Under the pieces are notes generated by a model. The model was given only the letters and a program-made list of their open reading frames with translations. It ran no database searches and was not told the DNA's origin. From Mucilaginibacter tundrae (lineage in GTDB: Bacteria; Bacteroidota; Bacteroidia; Sphingobacteriales; Sphingobacteriaceae): a stretch of 64,000 nt of DNA. Where the stretch lies: contig NZ_JACCBZ010000006.1 of the NCBI RefSeq assembly GCF_013408825.1, positions 310,001-374,000 on the forward strand, written 5' to 3'. The first letter of the stretch is position 1; each line of letters begins with the position of its first letter. Positions 50,345 to 59,502 of the stretch are shown here, one piece after another. Position numbers and translations under genes: made by a program.

Positions 50345-52156
50345 TCAATTTAATGCATCAACATCAATCCCGATCTGCTTCAGCAATAATGATGCATTAA
50401 AAGTTTTGCATTCGCCATGTTTCATTTTGTAGTCGAACAGCATTTCGCCGTTTACAACCTGTATATCGAAATAGAAGTTGCGGATATAATCAGGATGCTT
50501 TTGTTCCAACTCAGCAATTTGCAGGTCGTGTGTAGCGACCATGCCCACACCTTTTTTGCTAATAAGCTGCTCAATCACGGCCTTTGAGCCCAGATATTTA
50601 TCAACCGAGTTAGTGCCGCGCAACATCTCATCAATTAAAAAGAAAACTTTTGGTTCGTTTTCAACCGCGGCTAATAGCATTTGCAGGCGATCAAGTTCAG
50701 CTTTAAAGGTTGAGGTGCTTTCGTTTAGCGAATCCTTGATACGCATATAGCTCACAATGGTAATAACCGATAACGTCATATTATCGGCACAAACCGGCGC
50801 GCCAGATAAAGCCAATACAGTATTAATACCGATAGTGCGTAAAAAAGTACTCTTACCCGCCATGTTTGACCCGGTAATAATATCTATCTTAAAAGCATCA
50901 TTCAACTCATAATTATTGGTTACACTGTATATATTGCTGATGAGTGGATGGGCGATATTTTCCGCAGTGATCGTGTAAGCATCGCCATCAGCAATTTGAG
51001 GGAAACACCATTTTGCGTAATTAATAGCTAATGATGATAAGCTAATAAGTGCTTCAAGCTCTGCTATTACATCAAATGCGGTTTCAATATCTTGTTTATT
51101 GTCGCGTTTCCAGTTTTCAATGGCTATAATCTGTTTAAGCGACCATAAAAAGAAAACATTCAATACGAAGTTAACTATCATGATAAGGTTATATCCAAGC
51201 TTGTTAATAAGCTTAGCCAGATCCTCAATGCTTTTATTGGTTTGCCCGTTATTTAGCTTTTGATTAAGTTCAGCGCATTTTGCCGACTGCCATTTTTCTG
51301 CTTCGATCACTTTTAGTACCACCGAATAATTAGCCAACACTCTGCCTATTTTATCAGCAATAGATGCCGACTTCCTCATAATCTCAGCTTTTGAATTTAA
51401 TATCAACAAATTTAAAACCGCTAAACCTACGGCAACAAAAGTTAGAGGCGAAAAATAAATGCTCGCTACAATGGCGGCTGATAATAACAAGGGGGCAATT
51501 TTGATATACACACTCAGCCATTTTTCGCCGGGAATATCAAGCGGTAACTTTAGGTAAGCAAACAGCGTGTTCAATTGAATTGCATCTTTGCTGTTGGCAA
51601 ATAAAAGGCGGGCCTGCATATCTGCCTTCCAATCAGGTTTTGAGGCAATTTCCTTTACGGCATTTTGTCGTGAAAGAACAGTGTTCTGTTCTGAAGGTGC
51701 ATTCAACCATTCACCGAGTTTATTATTTCCTGCAGACGTTGCCGTACGATTGATAAACTGATACAGCGATGAACCACCAAAAATATCCAGATCGGCACTG
51801 TAAAAGTGTTTATCGTTGCTAAATGCAGCCCCGTTATCATACATGTTGGTGTGGTACAGTATGCTGTTAATTTCGTTTTCGTTCACCTTTACCAGGTTTT
51901 CGAAATATTTTTTTTCGTCCTCAAAACTGCTTTGTTTTGATACCAGCCAGACAAAGGAAAAAAGCACAATAACAAACGTCACAGCAATAATGGTGAAGTT
52001 GTTTTGTGTGTTACCAAAATAAATGGATATAACCAATAGCCCGATCAATCCCAGCCTTAAAAAGGAGTAGATATTGATCAGCTTTTTATATTTGTTTACT
52101 TCTGCATTAGCAGCAGATATACGTAGATTGTAATCGTTAATAATATCCTGTTCCAT
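50345..52156 (-). CDS. Membrane-associated MutS-family ATPase
   Basis: 603 residues. Two N-terminal hydrophobic segments (residues about 30-45 and 52-72) and further ones around residue 215-250 and 325-345. The MutS ATPase domain is C-terminal: Walker A GSNMAGKSTFL near residue 430, and FFLIDEMLRGTNSVD as Walker B/signature, then ATHDLQIAELEQ. It lacks the mismatch-recognition domains of MutS, so it is not a mismatch repair protein. Homologues are frequent in Bacteroidota with no known role. The N-terminal helices would tie the ATPase to the inner membrane. Confidence 0.85.
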   Translation of the reverse strand: MEQDIINDYNLRISAANAEVNKYKKLINIYSFLRLGLIGLLVISIYFGNTQNNFTIIAVTFVIVLFSFVWLVSKQSSFEDEKKYFENLVKVNENEINSILYHTNMYDNGAAFSNDKHFYSADLDIFGGSSLYQFINRTATSAGNNKLGEWLNAPSEQNTVLSRQNAVKEIASKPDWKADMQARLLFANSKDAIQLNTLFAYLKLPLDIPGEKWLSVYIKIAPLLLSAAIVASIYFSPLTFVAVGLAVLNLLILNSKAEIMRKSASIADKIGRVLANYSVVLKVIEAEKWQSAKCAELNQKLNNGQTNKSIEDLAKLINKLGYNLIMIVNFVLNVFFLWSLKQIIAIENWKRDNKQDIETAFDVIAELEALISLSSLAINYAKWCFPQIADGDAYTITAENIAHPLISNIYSVTNNYELNDAFKIDIITGSNMAGKSTFLRTIGINTVLALSGAPVCADNMTLSVITIVSYMRIKDSLNESTSTFKAELDRLQMLLAAVENEPKVFFLIDEMLRGTNSVDKYLGSKAVIEQLISKKGVGMVATHDLQIAELEQKHPDYIRNFYFDIQVVNGEMLFDYKMKHGECKTFNASLLLKQIGIDVDALN

Positions 52157-52222
52157 TTACCTTTAAAAAATCAAGCTAAATAAGCACTTATATTTTAAAT
52201 AAACGCTTATTTTGTTTTTGAT

Positions 52223-52696
52223 ATGAAGATCACCTTTTTAACAGTTGGCAAAACTGAAGACGCTTATTTGAAAGATGGCATTGAGAAATATGTAAAACGA
52301 CTGAAGCATTATACCCGCCTGGAGATGATCGACCTGCCTGAACTGAAAAATACTAAGGCACTAACTTCCGAGCAGCAAAAAAGTAAGGAAGCCGAAATGA
52401 TCTTAAAAAAGATAGTACCTACAGACCACGTTATCTTATTGGATGAAAACGGGATGGAGCTTACCTCTAAAAAATTCGCGGCTTACCTCGAAAAAAAGAA
52501 CATCAGCGCGACAGCAAGTTTAATTTTCATTGTAGGCGGACCTTATGGATTTGATGAAACTGTTTACCAACGGGCCAATGATAAAATATCGCTGTCGCGC
52601 ATGACCTTTTCGCATCAGATGGTACGTTTGTTTTTCACTGAGCAGCTATACCGTGCATTCACTATTATAAAAGGCGAGCCTTACCATCACGAATAG
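52223..52696 (+). CDS. rlmH: 23S rRNA (pseudouridine-1915 N3)-methyltransferase
   Basis: SPOUT-fold enzyme that methylates pseudouridine 1915 in helix 69 of 23S rRNA, using S-adenosylmethionine. 157 residues, the exact family length. Signature parts are MKITFLTVGKTEDAYLKDGI, LLDENGMELTSKKFAAYLEK, IVGGPYGFDE and the C-terminal knot segment SLSRMTFSHQMVRLFFTEQL, then YRAFTIIKGEPYHHE. Single-gene unit. Confidence 0.96.
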   Translation: MKITFLTVGKTEDAYLKDGIEKYVKRLKHYTRLEMIDLPELKNTKALTSEQQKSKEAEMILKKIVPTDHVILLDENGMELTSKKFAAYLEKKNISATASLIFIVGGPYGFDETVYQRANDKISLSRMTFSHQMVRLFFTEQLYRAFTIIKGEPYHHE

Positions 52697-52815
52697 TCCT
52701 CCCTGAATTGTCACATTTTTACCACAGTCACATTTTTGTAAAAACCTTTTTTTGCCCTTTTATGTATTTAATTTAGCTGCGATATTTATCTTATCGGTTA
52801 ATTAAATATCTTCCT

Positions 52816-53745
52816 ATGCATCAAATAGCTACTGAACTGGTATCTGGGAAATTTATTTTCTTCTATGTGTTAATTATTTCAACTATCATTATTCACTATC
52901 GCGGTAAAGTAAGATATAAGTTTTTCAGGCAGCTCACAGACCATTCGACTTTTATGGCACCGATTAATGTGCCGATGTACGCGCTATCAGGCGTTGAAAA
53001 TAAACCCTACATCAAAATTGAATCTTTTCCGCAACTTAATTTGCTAAGAAGCAAATGGGAAACTATACGTGATGAAGCTTTATTACTGGAGCAGGAAGAA
53101 TTGATCAAAGGATCGGATAAATTGAATGATGTTGGTTTTAACTCCTTTTTCCGCCGTGGCTGGAAGCGCTTTTATTTAAAATGGTATGATGATTTTCATC
53201 CATCAGCAACCAAATATTGTCCTCAAACCGTTGAGCTTCTGAAACAGATTCCGTCAGTTAAAGCAGCCATGTTTGCGGTATTGCCAGCCGGTAGCGAGTT
53301 GTTAAAGCACCGTGACCCTTATGCAGGCTCGCTACGCTATCATTTGGGTTTGATCACCCCAAACTCCGATGCTTGTAATATTGTAGTAGATGGGCAACCT
53401 TATGCATGGCGAGATGGTGAAGATGTACTGTTTGATGAAACCTATATTCATTATGCCGAGAATAAAACTGAGGTTGACCGTATAATCCTGTTTTGTGATG
53501 TAGAACGCCCAGTAAAAACCATGTTTGGCCGTGGCTGGAATAAATTTTTTGGTTGGTTTATTATGGCGGCAGCGGCTTCACCTAACATGGGCGAGGATAA
53601 AACAGGCAATATCAATAAAGTTTTTCGATACATATATTCCATCAGGCTGGTTGGTAAAAGACTAAAGGCTTATAACTACAATTTGTATTACGGCGTAAAA
53701 TATGCCCTATTAGTGCTGATATTGTGGCTCATATTCATCAGGTAA
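52816..53745 (+). CDS. Aspartyl/asparaginyl beta-hydroxylase-type dioxygenase
   Basis: 309 residues. An N-terminal membrane segment (residues about 13-30) is followed by a 2-oxoglutarate/Fe(II) dioxygenase domain: HRDPYAGSLRYHLGLITPN with the first His and Asp, QPYAWRDGEDVLFDETYIHY with a late His, then an Arg in VDRIILFCDVERP that would bind 2-oxoglutarate. Another hydrophobic segment is at the C-terminus. The layout resembles LpxO, which hydroxylates lipid A acyl chains at the inner membrane, so a lipid substrate is more likely than a protein one. Confidence 0.86.
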   Translation: MHQIATELVSGKFIFFYVLIISTIIIHYRGKVRYKFFRQLTDHSTFMAPINVPMYALSGVENKPYIKIESFPQLNLLRSKWETIRDEALLLEQEELIKGSDKLNDVGFNSFFRRGWKRFYLKWYDDFHPSATKYCPQTVELLKQIPSVKAAMFAVLPAGSELLKHRDPYAGSLRYHLGLITPNSDACNIVVDGQPYAWRDGEDVLFDETYIHYAENKTEVDRIILFCDVERPVKTMFGRGWNKFFGWFIMAAAASPNMGEDKTGNINKVFRYIYSIRLVGKRLKAYNYNLYYGVKYALLVLILWLIFIR

Positions 53746-53776
53746 TTGTTTGGGATTGTTAATTTGGCTAGCTTTG
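53746..53776 (+). promoter_or_regulatory. Promoter of the cation efflux gene
   Basis: TTG (53746-53748) and TAGCTTTG (53769-53776) with a 20-base spacer, a full Bacteroidota promoter. The -7 element ends 4 bases before the ATG at 53781, so the mRNA is probably leaderless. The -33 element lies over the last bases of the preceding gene. Confidence 0.65.
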
Positions 53777-53780
53777 CACT

Positions 53781-54761
53781 ATGTCAGATCATTCCCATTC
53801 GCACGATCATTCGCACTCGCATGATCATTCCCATTCACACGATCACGATCATTCGCATGGATTATTCGGCCACCATCATCACGACGCGCCCAAAATTGAT
53901 AATTTAAATGCGGCTTTTATCATTGGCATCATTTTAAATTCGGCTTTTGTTATTATTGAGGTTATAGCCGGTTTGTATATACACTCTTTGTCATTACTTA
54001 CCGATGCAGGCCATAACCTGAGCGATGTTGCAGCACTAGCACTAGCATTGTTAGCCTTTAAGCTAACCAAAGTAAGCTCGAACAATAAATATACTTACGG
54101 TTACAAACGTTCAACCATCATCGTATCGTTTTTCAATGCGGTTATTCTTTTTGCCTCGGTAGGTGTAATTGTTTACGAAGCAGTCATCAGGTTTATACAC
54201 CCCGCAACTATAGAGGGTGGCACCATGGCCTGGGTAGCTTTAATAGGCATAGGTGTTAATGCTTTTACCGCCTACCTTTTTGTTAAGGGTAAAGATGGCG
54301 ACCTCAACATAAAAAGCACTTATATGCACATGGCTATGGATGCTGTTGTATCGGCAGGTGTAGTAATTTCGGGGGTTATTATTTACTTCACACATTTTTA
54401 TATGCTGGATAGCATTGTGAGTATCCTTATAGCTATCACTATTTTACGTGGCACATGGAGTCTGTTAAACGATAGCTTACGATTAGAAATGGATGGAGTA
54501 CCTAAAGAATTGAACCTCGACAAAATAAAAACAGAGTTACTTAAAGCTAAAGGTGTTATTGATGTGCATCACATGCATGTGTGGGCATTGAGTACCACTG
54601 AAAACGCGCTAACAGCTCACTTGGTTGTCGACCCGGAGCATTTGAGTACGTTCGATAATATCAAACATGATCTTCGCCACCGTTTGGAGCATCTGGATAT
54701 TAGCCACAGTACATTCGAACCGGAATTTTCTACAGAAGATTGTAAGCACCAGGATTGTTGA
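53781..54761 (+). CDS. Cation diffusion facilitator (CzcD/ZnT-like)
   Basis: Inner-membrane antiporter that exports Zn2+, Co2+ or similar ions in exchange for protons. 326 residues. Residues 1 to about 36 are an extreme His-rich tail of (DHSHSH) repeats, which can buffer metal. Six membrane helices follow, with the metal-site pattern SLSLLTDAGHNLSDVAALAL and HMAMDAVVSAGVVISG, then a cytoplasmic C-terminal domain (VIDVHHMHVWALSTTENALT). Transcribed from its own promoter, with almost no leader. Confidence 0.92.
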   Translation: MSDHSHSHDHSHSHDHSHSHDHDHSHGLFGHHHHDAPKIDNLNAAFIIGIILNSAFVIIEVIAGLYIHSLSLLTDAGHNLSDVAALALALLAFKLTKVSSNNKYTYGYKRSTIIVSFFNAVILFASVGVIVYEAVIRFIHPATIEGGTMAWVALIGIGVNAFTAYLFVKGKDGDLNIKSTYMHMAMDAVVSAGVVISGVIIYFTHFYMLDSIVSILIAITILRGTWSLLNDSLRLEMDGVPKELNLDKIKTELLKAKGVIDVHHMHVWALSTTENALTAHLVVDPEHLSTFDNIKHDLRHRLEHLDISHSTFEPEFSTEDCKHQDC

Positions 54762-54795
54762 TTGGTACTGTAAATATTAAAACTTGTCATTGCTC

Positions 54796-55022
54796 CTGTC
54801 TGAACCGCAATTTATAGAATTAAAGAATGATCAGAATTTCAAAAATTCAACCCATTCCCAAAATTCGAGTTCAGACAGAAACGGAACTCACTTCCGATGT
54901 CTGAAGTTTTTAACTTCGGACGACTGTAGTCTGAGACTACAGTCATAGTTTGTTCATAGACCAAGACTATGAACGGCAGAGAGGTATCTGACCTCATGAT
55001 ATACGCCTCGTACACCATGAGG
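54796..55022. repeat. Array of inverted repeats and hairpins upstream of the symporter gene
   Basis: The 305-base gap holds CTGTCTGAAC (54796-54805) with its mirror GTTCAGACAG (54869-54878). Three tandem hairpins follow: GTCTGAAGT/ACTTCGGAC (54899-54921), a perfect 11-bp stem GACTGTAGTCT/AGACTACAGTC (54922-54944), and GTTCATAG/CTATGAAC (54952-54974). Then GAGGT (54981-54985) can pair with ACCTC (54991-54995), which can also pair with CATGAGG (55016-55022). Confidence 0.75.
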
Positions 55023-55066
55023 ACAATCATAAAACCCAATTTATTCGCTATACTTGTTTTACAATT

Positions 55067-56299
55067 ATGAAGCGATTATTCTCCAATTTAACTTTCCAGG
55101 TTATTACCGCCATTATATTAGGCGTTGTTGTGGGTGCTTACTTTAAAGGCTTTACTTCTACCGCAAAAACCATCAGCGATACGTTCATCAAGTTAATAAC
55201 CATGCTGATCGTGCCCATCATCTTTTGCACCATAGTATTAGGTATTGCCGGTGTTGATGATATGAAAAAGGTTGGCCGTGTTGGCGGCAAGGCAATATTG
55301 TACTTCGAGATCATGACCACCTTTGCCCTTATCATTGGCTTAATTGTTGCCAACGTACTCAAACCAGGCGCAGGCTTTATCAATCATCCAACAGTTGCGG
55401 CTAACGCCGATAAATTAGCTGTATACGAAAAAGCTGCTGCCGATATGCATTGGGGCGAGTTTTTAACACACATTGTACCCTCCAATATATTTAATGCTTT
55501 TTCTACTGGTGATATTTTGCAGGTGTTATTCTTTGCCATACTATTCGGCTATGGTATCAGTAAAATGGGCGAAGCAGGTAAATCCATCGTTTCCGGTATC
55601 GACAAAATATCAAAAGTATTCTTCAATATCATGAAGTTGGTGATGAAGCTGGCACCTATCGGCGCTTTCGGCGGAATGGCATATACTGTGGGTACTTATG
55701 GTATAAGCACCTTGCAGCCTATGTTGCATTTACTCGGCGCGGTTTACCTTACTATGTTCCTGTTTATTTTTATTGTGCTGAATATCGTTTGCCGCATTTA
55801 CAAATTCAGCCTTTGGCATTATCTTAAGTATATTAAAGACGAAATACTACTGGTCTTAGGTACATCATCCTCTGAATCCGCCCTGCCAAGCATGATCGAA
55901 AAAATGGAGAAATACGGTTGTTCCAAATCAGTTGTTGGTTTGGTGATCCCTACCGGCTATAGTTTTAATTTGGATGGCACTACTATTTATATGGCTATGT
56001 CGGTTATATTTTTAGCGCAGGTTTTTCATATCGATCTTAGTATAGAACAACAATTAGTTATCATTGGTATACTGATGCTCACCTCCAAAGGCGCGGCGGC
56101 GGTTACGGGTGGTGGTTTTATTGTGTTAACATCAACATTGGCAGCTATCAAAATAATCCCGATTGAAGGTGTGGCAATTTTGCTGGGAATAGATAGGTTT
56201 ATGTCGGAAGCAAGGGCGATAACTAATTTGATCGGGAATGGGATAGCTACTATTGTTGTAGCTAAGAGTGAGGGGGAGTTTGTGGCGGTTGAAGAATAG
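55067..56299 (+). CDS. Dicarboxylate/amino acid:cation symporter (DAACS family)
   Basis: 410-residue inner-membrane transporter that takes up C4-dicarboxylates, glutamate or aspartate with protons or sodium. The family signature is GTSSSESALPSMIEKMEKYG, followed by VIPTGYSFNLDGTTIYMAMS, together with the final GIDRFMSEARAITNLIGNGI. About eight helices plus two re-entrant hairpins are expected. The C-terminus is short. The 305 bases upstream are filled with hairpins, which probably lie in its 5' leader. Confidence 0.93.
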   Translation: MKRLFSNLTFQVITAIILGVVVGAYFKGFTSTAKTISDTFIKLITMLIVPIIFCTIVLGIAGVDDMKKVGRVGGKAILYFEIMTTFALIIGLIVANVLKPGAGFINHPTVAANADKLAVYEKAAADMHWGEFLTHIVPSNIFNAFSTGDILQVLFFAILFGYGISKMGEAGKSIVSGIDKISKVFFNIMKLVMKLAPIGAFGGMAYTVGTYGISTLQPMLHLLGAVYLTMFLFIFIVLNIVCRIYKFSLWHYLKYIKDEILLVLGTSSSESALPSMIEKMEKYGCSKSVVGLVIPTGYSFNLDGTTIYMAMSVIFLAQVFHIDLSIEQQLVIIGILMLTSKGAAAVTGGGFIVLTSTLAAIKIIPIEGVAILLGIDRFMSEARAITNLIGNGIATIVVAKSEGEFVAVEE

Positions 56300-56409
56300 C
56301 TTGGGTAACATACTCCTCGCAATGGCGTTCTAATGTAGATCGCGTTGCTATCCAACCAAACTTTTACAAAAAAATTACCCCTTTATCATCACAGGGCACA
56401 AAAATATTT

Positions 56410-56417
56410 TAGCTTTG
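56410..56417 (+). promoter_or_regulatory. -7 element of sucD
   Basis: TAGCTTTG matches the Bacteroidota -7 consensus 25 bases before the sucD ATG at 56443. No TTG is seen at the -33 distance. Confidence 0.5.
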
Positions 56418-56442
56418 CGCTACTAAAATAAAGATAACAGCA

Positions 56443-57312
56443 ATGAGTGTTCTTGTAAACAAAGATTCAAAAGTTATTGTTCAGGGTTTTACCGGTAAAG
56501 AAGGTACTTATCATGCTGAGCAAATGATAGCCTACGGTACGCAGGTTGTTGGTGGCGTTACACCAGGTAAAGGCGGACAAAGCCACCTTGACAGGCCTAT
56601 TTTTAACACAGTAAAAGACGCTGTTGATAAAACAGGCGCTGATGTATCTATCATATTTGTACCCCCTGCTTTTGCTGCAGATGCTATAATGGAAGCTGCT
56701 GAAGCCGGAATTAAAGTTATTGTTTGTATTACCGAAGGTATTCCTACAAAGGATATGATCCAGGTAAAAGAATATATCAGCGACAGGGATACTCGCCTTA
56801 TCGGACCAAACTGCCCGGGCATTATCACTGCCGATGAAGCTAAAATCGGTATTATGCCGGGCTTTATCTTCAAAAAAGGCCATGTTGGTGTGGTTTCAAA
56901 ATCAGGTACGCTTACTTATGAGGCGGTTGACCAGGTTGTTAAAGCCGGAATGGGCATCACTACCGCTATCGGTATTGGTGGCGACCCGATCATTGGTACT
57001 ACTACTAAAGAAGCGGTTGAATTATTAATGAATGACCCTGAAACTCATGGCATCATTATGATTGGCGAAATAGGTGGCGGTATGGAAGCAGAAGCTGCCC
57101 ACTGGATAAAAGCAAATGGCACTAAACCTGTTGTAGGATTTATTGCTGGCCAAACAGCGCCTCCGGGCCGTCGTATGGGGCACGCGGGTGCAATTGTTGG
57201 CGGTGCCGATGATACTGCTGCCGCGAAAATGAAGATCATGACTGAATGCGGTATTAAAGTTGTTGAATCACCTGCCGAAATTGGTGCTGCAATGGCTGAA
57301 TTGTTGAAATAA
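56443..57312 (+). CDS. sucD: Succinyl-CoA ligase, alpha subunit
   Basis: CoA-binding and phosphohistidine subunit of succinyl-CoA synthetase in the TCA cycle. 289 residues, normal length. CoA site: [20 protein letters not shown] near the N-terminus. The active-site His is in [12 protein letters not shown]. The usual partner sucC is not adjacent; in Bacteroidota the two are often at separate loci. Own promoter and own terminator. Confidence 0.95.
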   Translation: MSVLVNKDSKVIVQGFTGKEGTYHAEQMIAYGTQVVGGVTPGKGGQSHLDRPIFNTVKDAVDKTGADVSIIFVPPAFAADAIMEAAEAGIKVIVCITEGIPTKDMIQVKEYISDRDTRLIGPNCPGIITADEAKIGIMPGFIFKKGHVGVVSKSGTLTYEAVDQVVKAGMGITTAIGIGGDPIIGTTTKEAVELLMNDPETHGIIMIGEIGGGMEAEAAHWIKANGTKPVVGFIAGQTAPPGRRMGHAGAIVGGADDTAAAKMKIMTECGIKVVESPAEIGAAMAELLK

Positions 57313-57340
57313 GAATCGAGAAGTAAGATTCAAGATATAT
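57312..57340. repeat. TCAAGA-type intergenic repeat
   Basis: AGAATCGAGAAGTAAGATTC and then AAGAT: a copy of the family seen in leuS at 45176. It begins at the last base of the sucD stop codon. Confidence 0.5.
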
Positions 57341-57341
57341 G

Positions 57342-57372
57342 AAAAATCCTGGCTTATGGCTGGGATTTTTTT
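57342..57372 (+). terminator. Terminator of sucD
   Basis: AAAATCCTGGC pairs with GCTGGGATTTT (with G-U pairs), followed by T-run. It covers an in-frame ATG upstream of msrB, which shows that this ATG is not the msrB start. Confidence 0.75.
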
Positions 57373-57485
57373 GTTGGTCAAAACTGTGTAAACATCCATC
57401 CCACAAACAAAAAACCACCTCGATTTGTCGTATATTGTATCAAGTGAAAATTACTAATCACTCAATCACTAATTTAAAAATAATA

Positions 57486-57851
57486 ATGGAATACAATAAA
57501 TTAACCCCAGAAGAAGAATATATCATCCTACATAAAGGCACCGAGCGCCCGTTTACCGGCTCGTTATTAAATAATAAAGCCGAAGGTGTTTATGTATGCA
57601 AAAGATGCGATACGCCATTGTATGATTCGGCTACCAAGTTTGAATCGCACTGTGGCTGGCCAAGTTTTGATGATGAGATTCCCGGAGCAGTAAAACGCGT
57701 ACCCGATGCCGATGGCCGCCGTGTGGAAATTGTATGTGCTAATTGCGGTGCGCACCTAGGTCACGTTTTCGAGGGAGAGTACCTCACACCTAAAAACACC
57801 AGGCATTGTGTAAACTCGGTATCTATGAAATTTGTACCGCTTGAGAATTAA
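57486..57851 (+). CDS. msrB: Peptide methionine-R-sulfoxide reductase
   Basis: Reduces the R form of methionine sulfoxide in proteins, drawing on thioredoxin. 121 residues from the ATG at 57486 ([20 protein letters not shown]); an upstream start is inside the sucD terminator. Zinc ligands CKRC and CANC are present, together with [12 protein letters not shown], and the catalytic Cys in [11 protein letters not shown]. It lacks a fused MsrA domain and a signal peptide, so cytoplasmic. Confidence 0.94.
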   Translation: MEYNKLTPEEEYIILHKGTERPFTGSLLNNKAEGVYVCKRCDTPLYDSATKFESHCGWPSFDDEIPGAVKRVPDADGRRVEIVCANCGAHLGHVFEGEYLTPKNTRHCVNSVSMKFVPLEN

Positions 57852-58056
57852 AACCAAAGGCTGTCCGCCACTGTCCATAAAACGGACGGACAAGGCGGTT
57901 ATAAAAATGTTAACAGTCATTTCAAAATGACAAAATTCTTACGGTGCTAATTCAAGGCACTTAACGCTCTCAGAGCAACCAAATTAACGAGTCAATTTGT
58001 TAACAACTTGGCTTCTTGTTTAAAACTATCACTACCAAACAAGCTCCATTAGCCCT
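57852..58056. other. Intergenic stretch between msrB and the riboswitch
   Basis: Contains a possible msrB terminator (CCGCC at 57865-57869 with GGCGG at 57894-57898, with an inner GTCC/GGAC stem) and a small perfect stem GTCATTT/AAATGAC at about 57913-57928. No gene was recognised. With the promoter and riboswitch downstream it makes up a 520-base gap. Confidence 0.5.
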
Positions 58057-58064
58057 TATATTTG
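58057..58064 (+). promoter_or_regulatory. -7 element of the nrdB-nrdA operon
   Basis: TATATTTG matches the consensus and lies about 20-30 bases before the first stem of the cobalamin riboswitch, so the RNA would start just upstream of it. No clear TTG at -33. Confidence 0.5.
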
Positions 58065-58089
58065 GATTAATAAGTTCTTACAAAAGCTA

Positions 58090-58260
58090 TACAGGTTACC
58101 GGTTATTTCCGGTATTAAAAGGGAACCATGTTAAAATCATGGGCTGACGTGCAACTGTGAAAATTGGTTGCAAGTTGCGGGCTAAGATTATAGGATTCAA
58201 ATCCGAAAAATCAAAGACTCTCAACCTCAATCAAAAGCCAGACACCTGCCTGCATAGCAT
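58090..58260 (+). promoter_or_regulatory. Cobalamin riboswitch upstream of class Ia ribonucleotide reductase
   Basis: The B12-box core GCTGACGTGCAACTGTGA (58143-58160) is preceded by AAAAGGGAA (about 58117-58125) and followed at 58235-58250 by AAGCCAGACACCTGCC. These are the conserved parts of the AdoCbl aptamer in the right order, with a stem made by GGTTACCGG/CCGG upstream. It lies about 110 bases before the nrdB start. In other bacteria such elements shut off B12-independent reductases when B12 is available for a class II enzyme; here the same logic is inferred. Confidence 0.85.
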
Positions 58261-58371
58261 GTCAAAACTTTCACGAATAAGGTTTTGCCAAAAGTCTTTT
58301 TTATCACTGCTTCATCCGCGAACGCAGTCGGTTAATTGTCTTTTGTCAACACCAAAATATACACGGCGCAA

Positions 58372-59346
58372 ATGAAACAGGAAGACGAATTATTACTCAG
58401 AGAGAACAAGGACAGGTTTGTGATCCTGCCCATCAAGTATCCCGCTATTTGGGAGATGTACAAAAAATGCGAAGCCAGCTTTTGGACTGCCGAGGAGATC
58501 GATCTTTCTGATGATATGAAACATTGGGAAACTATGAATTCCGGCGAGAAGCATTTCATTTCGCACATCCTGGCATTTTTTGCCGCCAGCGATGGTATTG
58601 TGAATGAGAATTTGGCCATCAACTTTATGAGCGAGGTTCAGTTACCTGAAGCACGTTGTTTCTATGGCTTCCAGATCATGATGGAGAACATCCACTCTGA
58701 AACTTATGCCTTGTTGATTGATACCTACATTAAAGATCCGATTGAGAAAGATCGCCTGTTTCATGCCATCGATACGGTACCATGTGTAAATAAAAAAGCT
58801 GAGTGGGCACTGCGTTGGATCAATAACGGATCATTCGCCGAGCGCCTGATTGCTTTTGCTGCTGTTGAGGGAATTTTCTTCTCAGGTAGCTTCTGCTCTA
58901 TCTTCTGGCTGAAGAAACGTGGTTTAATGCCGGGCTTAACTTTCAGTAACGAGTTGATCTCTCGTGACGAAGGAATGCACTGCGAATTCGCATGTTTGCT
59001 CTACCGTATGCTGGAGCACAAATTACCGAAAGATCAGGCCACCAAAATCATCACTGACGCGGTAGAGATCGAAAAAGAATTTGTTACCGATGCACTACCG
59101 GTAAACCTGATTGGTATGAATGCCAAATTAATGAGCCAGTACATTGAGTTTGTTGCCGACAGATGGTTAGGTGAATTGGGCTACGATAAAGTATATGGTG
59201 CATCCAATCCGTTTGATTTTATGGAGATGATATCGCTGCAAGGCAAAACCAACTTCTTTGAAAAACGTGTTGGCGATTACCAGAAAAGCGGTGTGCTAAA
59301 TGCAACAGCAGATAGCAAGAGCTTCTCATTAGATGATGATTTTTAG
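58372..59346 (+). CDS. nrdB: Ribonucleoside-diphosphate reductase, beta subunit (class Ia)
   Basis: Di-iron subunit that makes the tyrosyl radical for the alpha subunit. 324 residues from the ATG at 58372 ([20 protein letters not shown]); an upstream TTG is rejected. Iron-site carboxylates and histidines are in [30 protein letters not shown] and [16 protein letters not shown]. Controlled by the cobalamin riboswitch just upstream, and followed by nrdA after 156 bases. Confidence 0.95.
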   Translation: MKQEDELLLRENKDRFVILPIKYPAIWEMYKKCEASFWTAEEIDLSDDMKHWETMNSGEKHFISHILAFFAASDGIVNENLAINFMSEVQLPEARCFYGFQIMMENIHSETYALLIDTYIKDPIEKDRLFHAIDTVPCVNKKAEWALRWINNGSFAERLIAFAAVEGIFFSGSFCSIFWLKKRGLMPGLTFSNELISRDEGMHCEFACLLYRMLEHKLPKDQATKIITDAVEIEKEFVTDALPVNLIGMNAKLMSQYIEFVADRWLGELGYDKVYGASNPFDFMEMISLQGKTNFFEKRVGDYQKSGVLNATADSKSFSLDDDF

Positions 59347-59502
59347 GAAAGGATCAGGTCGCTAGTATCAAGTATCTAAATTGACTTGCACAGCGAACCA
59401 AACATCACTAAAATCATCGATACAAAAAAACAAAAAAGGAAATCTAGCTACTTGATACTGGCTACTAAGTACTAAAGAAAAAGCTACTAAATACCAAGAG
59501 AT
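59347..59502. repeat. Spacer between nrdB and nrdA with a mirror repeat
   Basis: AGTATCAAGTATCTAAA near 59365 is mirrored by TAGCTACTTGATACT near 59440, and GCTACTAAGTACT follows. The two genes probably stay in one transcript; the repeat may tune nrdA expression. Confidence 0.5.

Noticed and set aside
57339..57485. Upstream start for msrB
   Set aside because: The extra 49 codons cover the sucD terminator and have no MsrB similarity; the ATG at 57486 gives the normal length.
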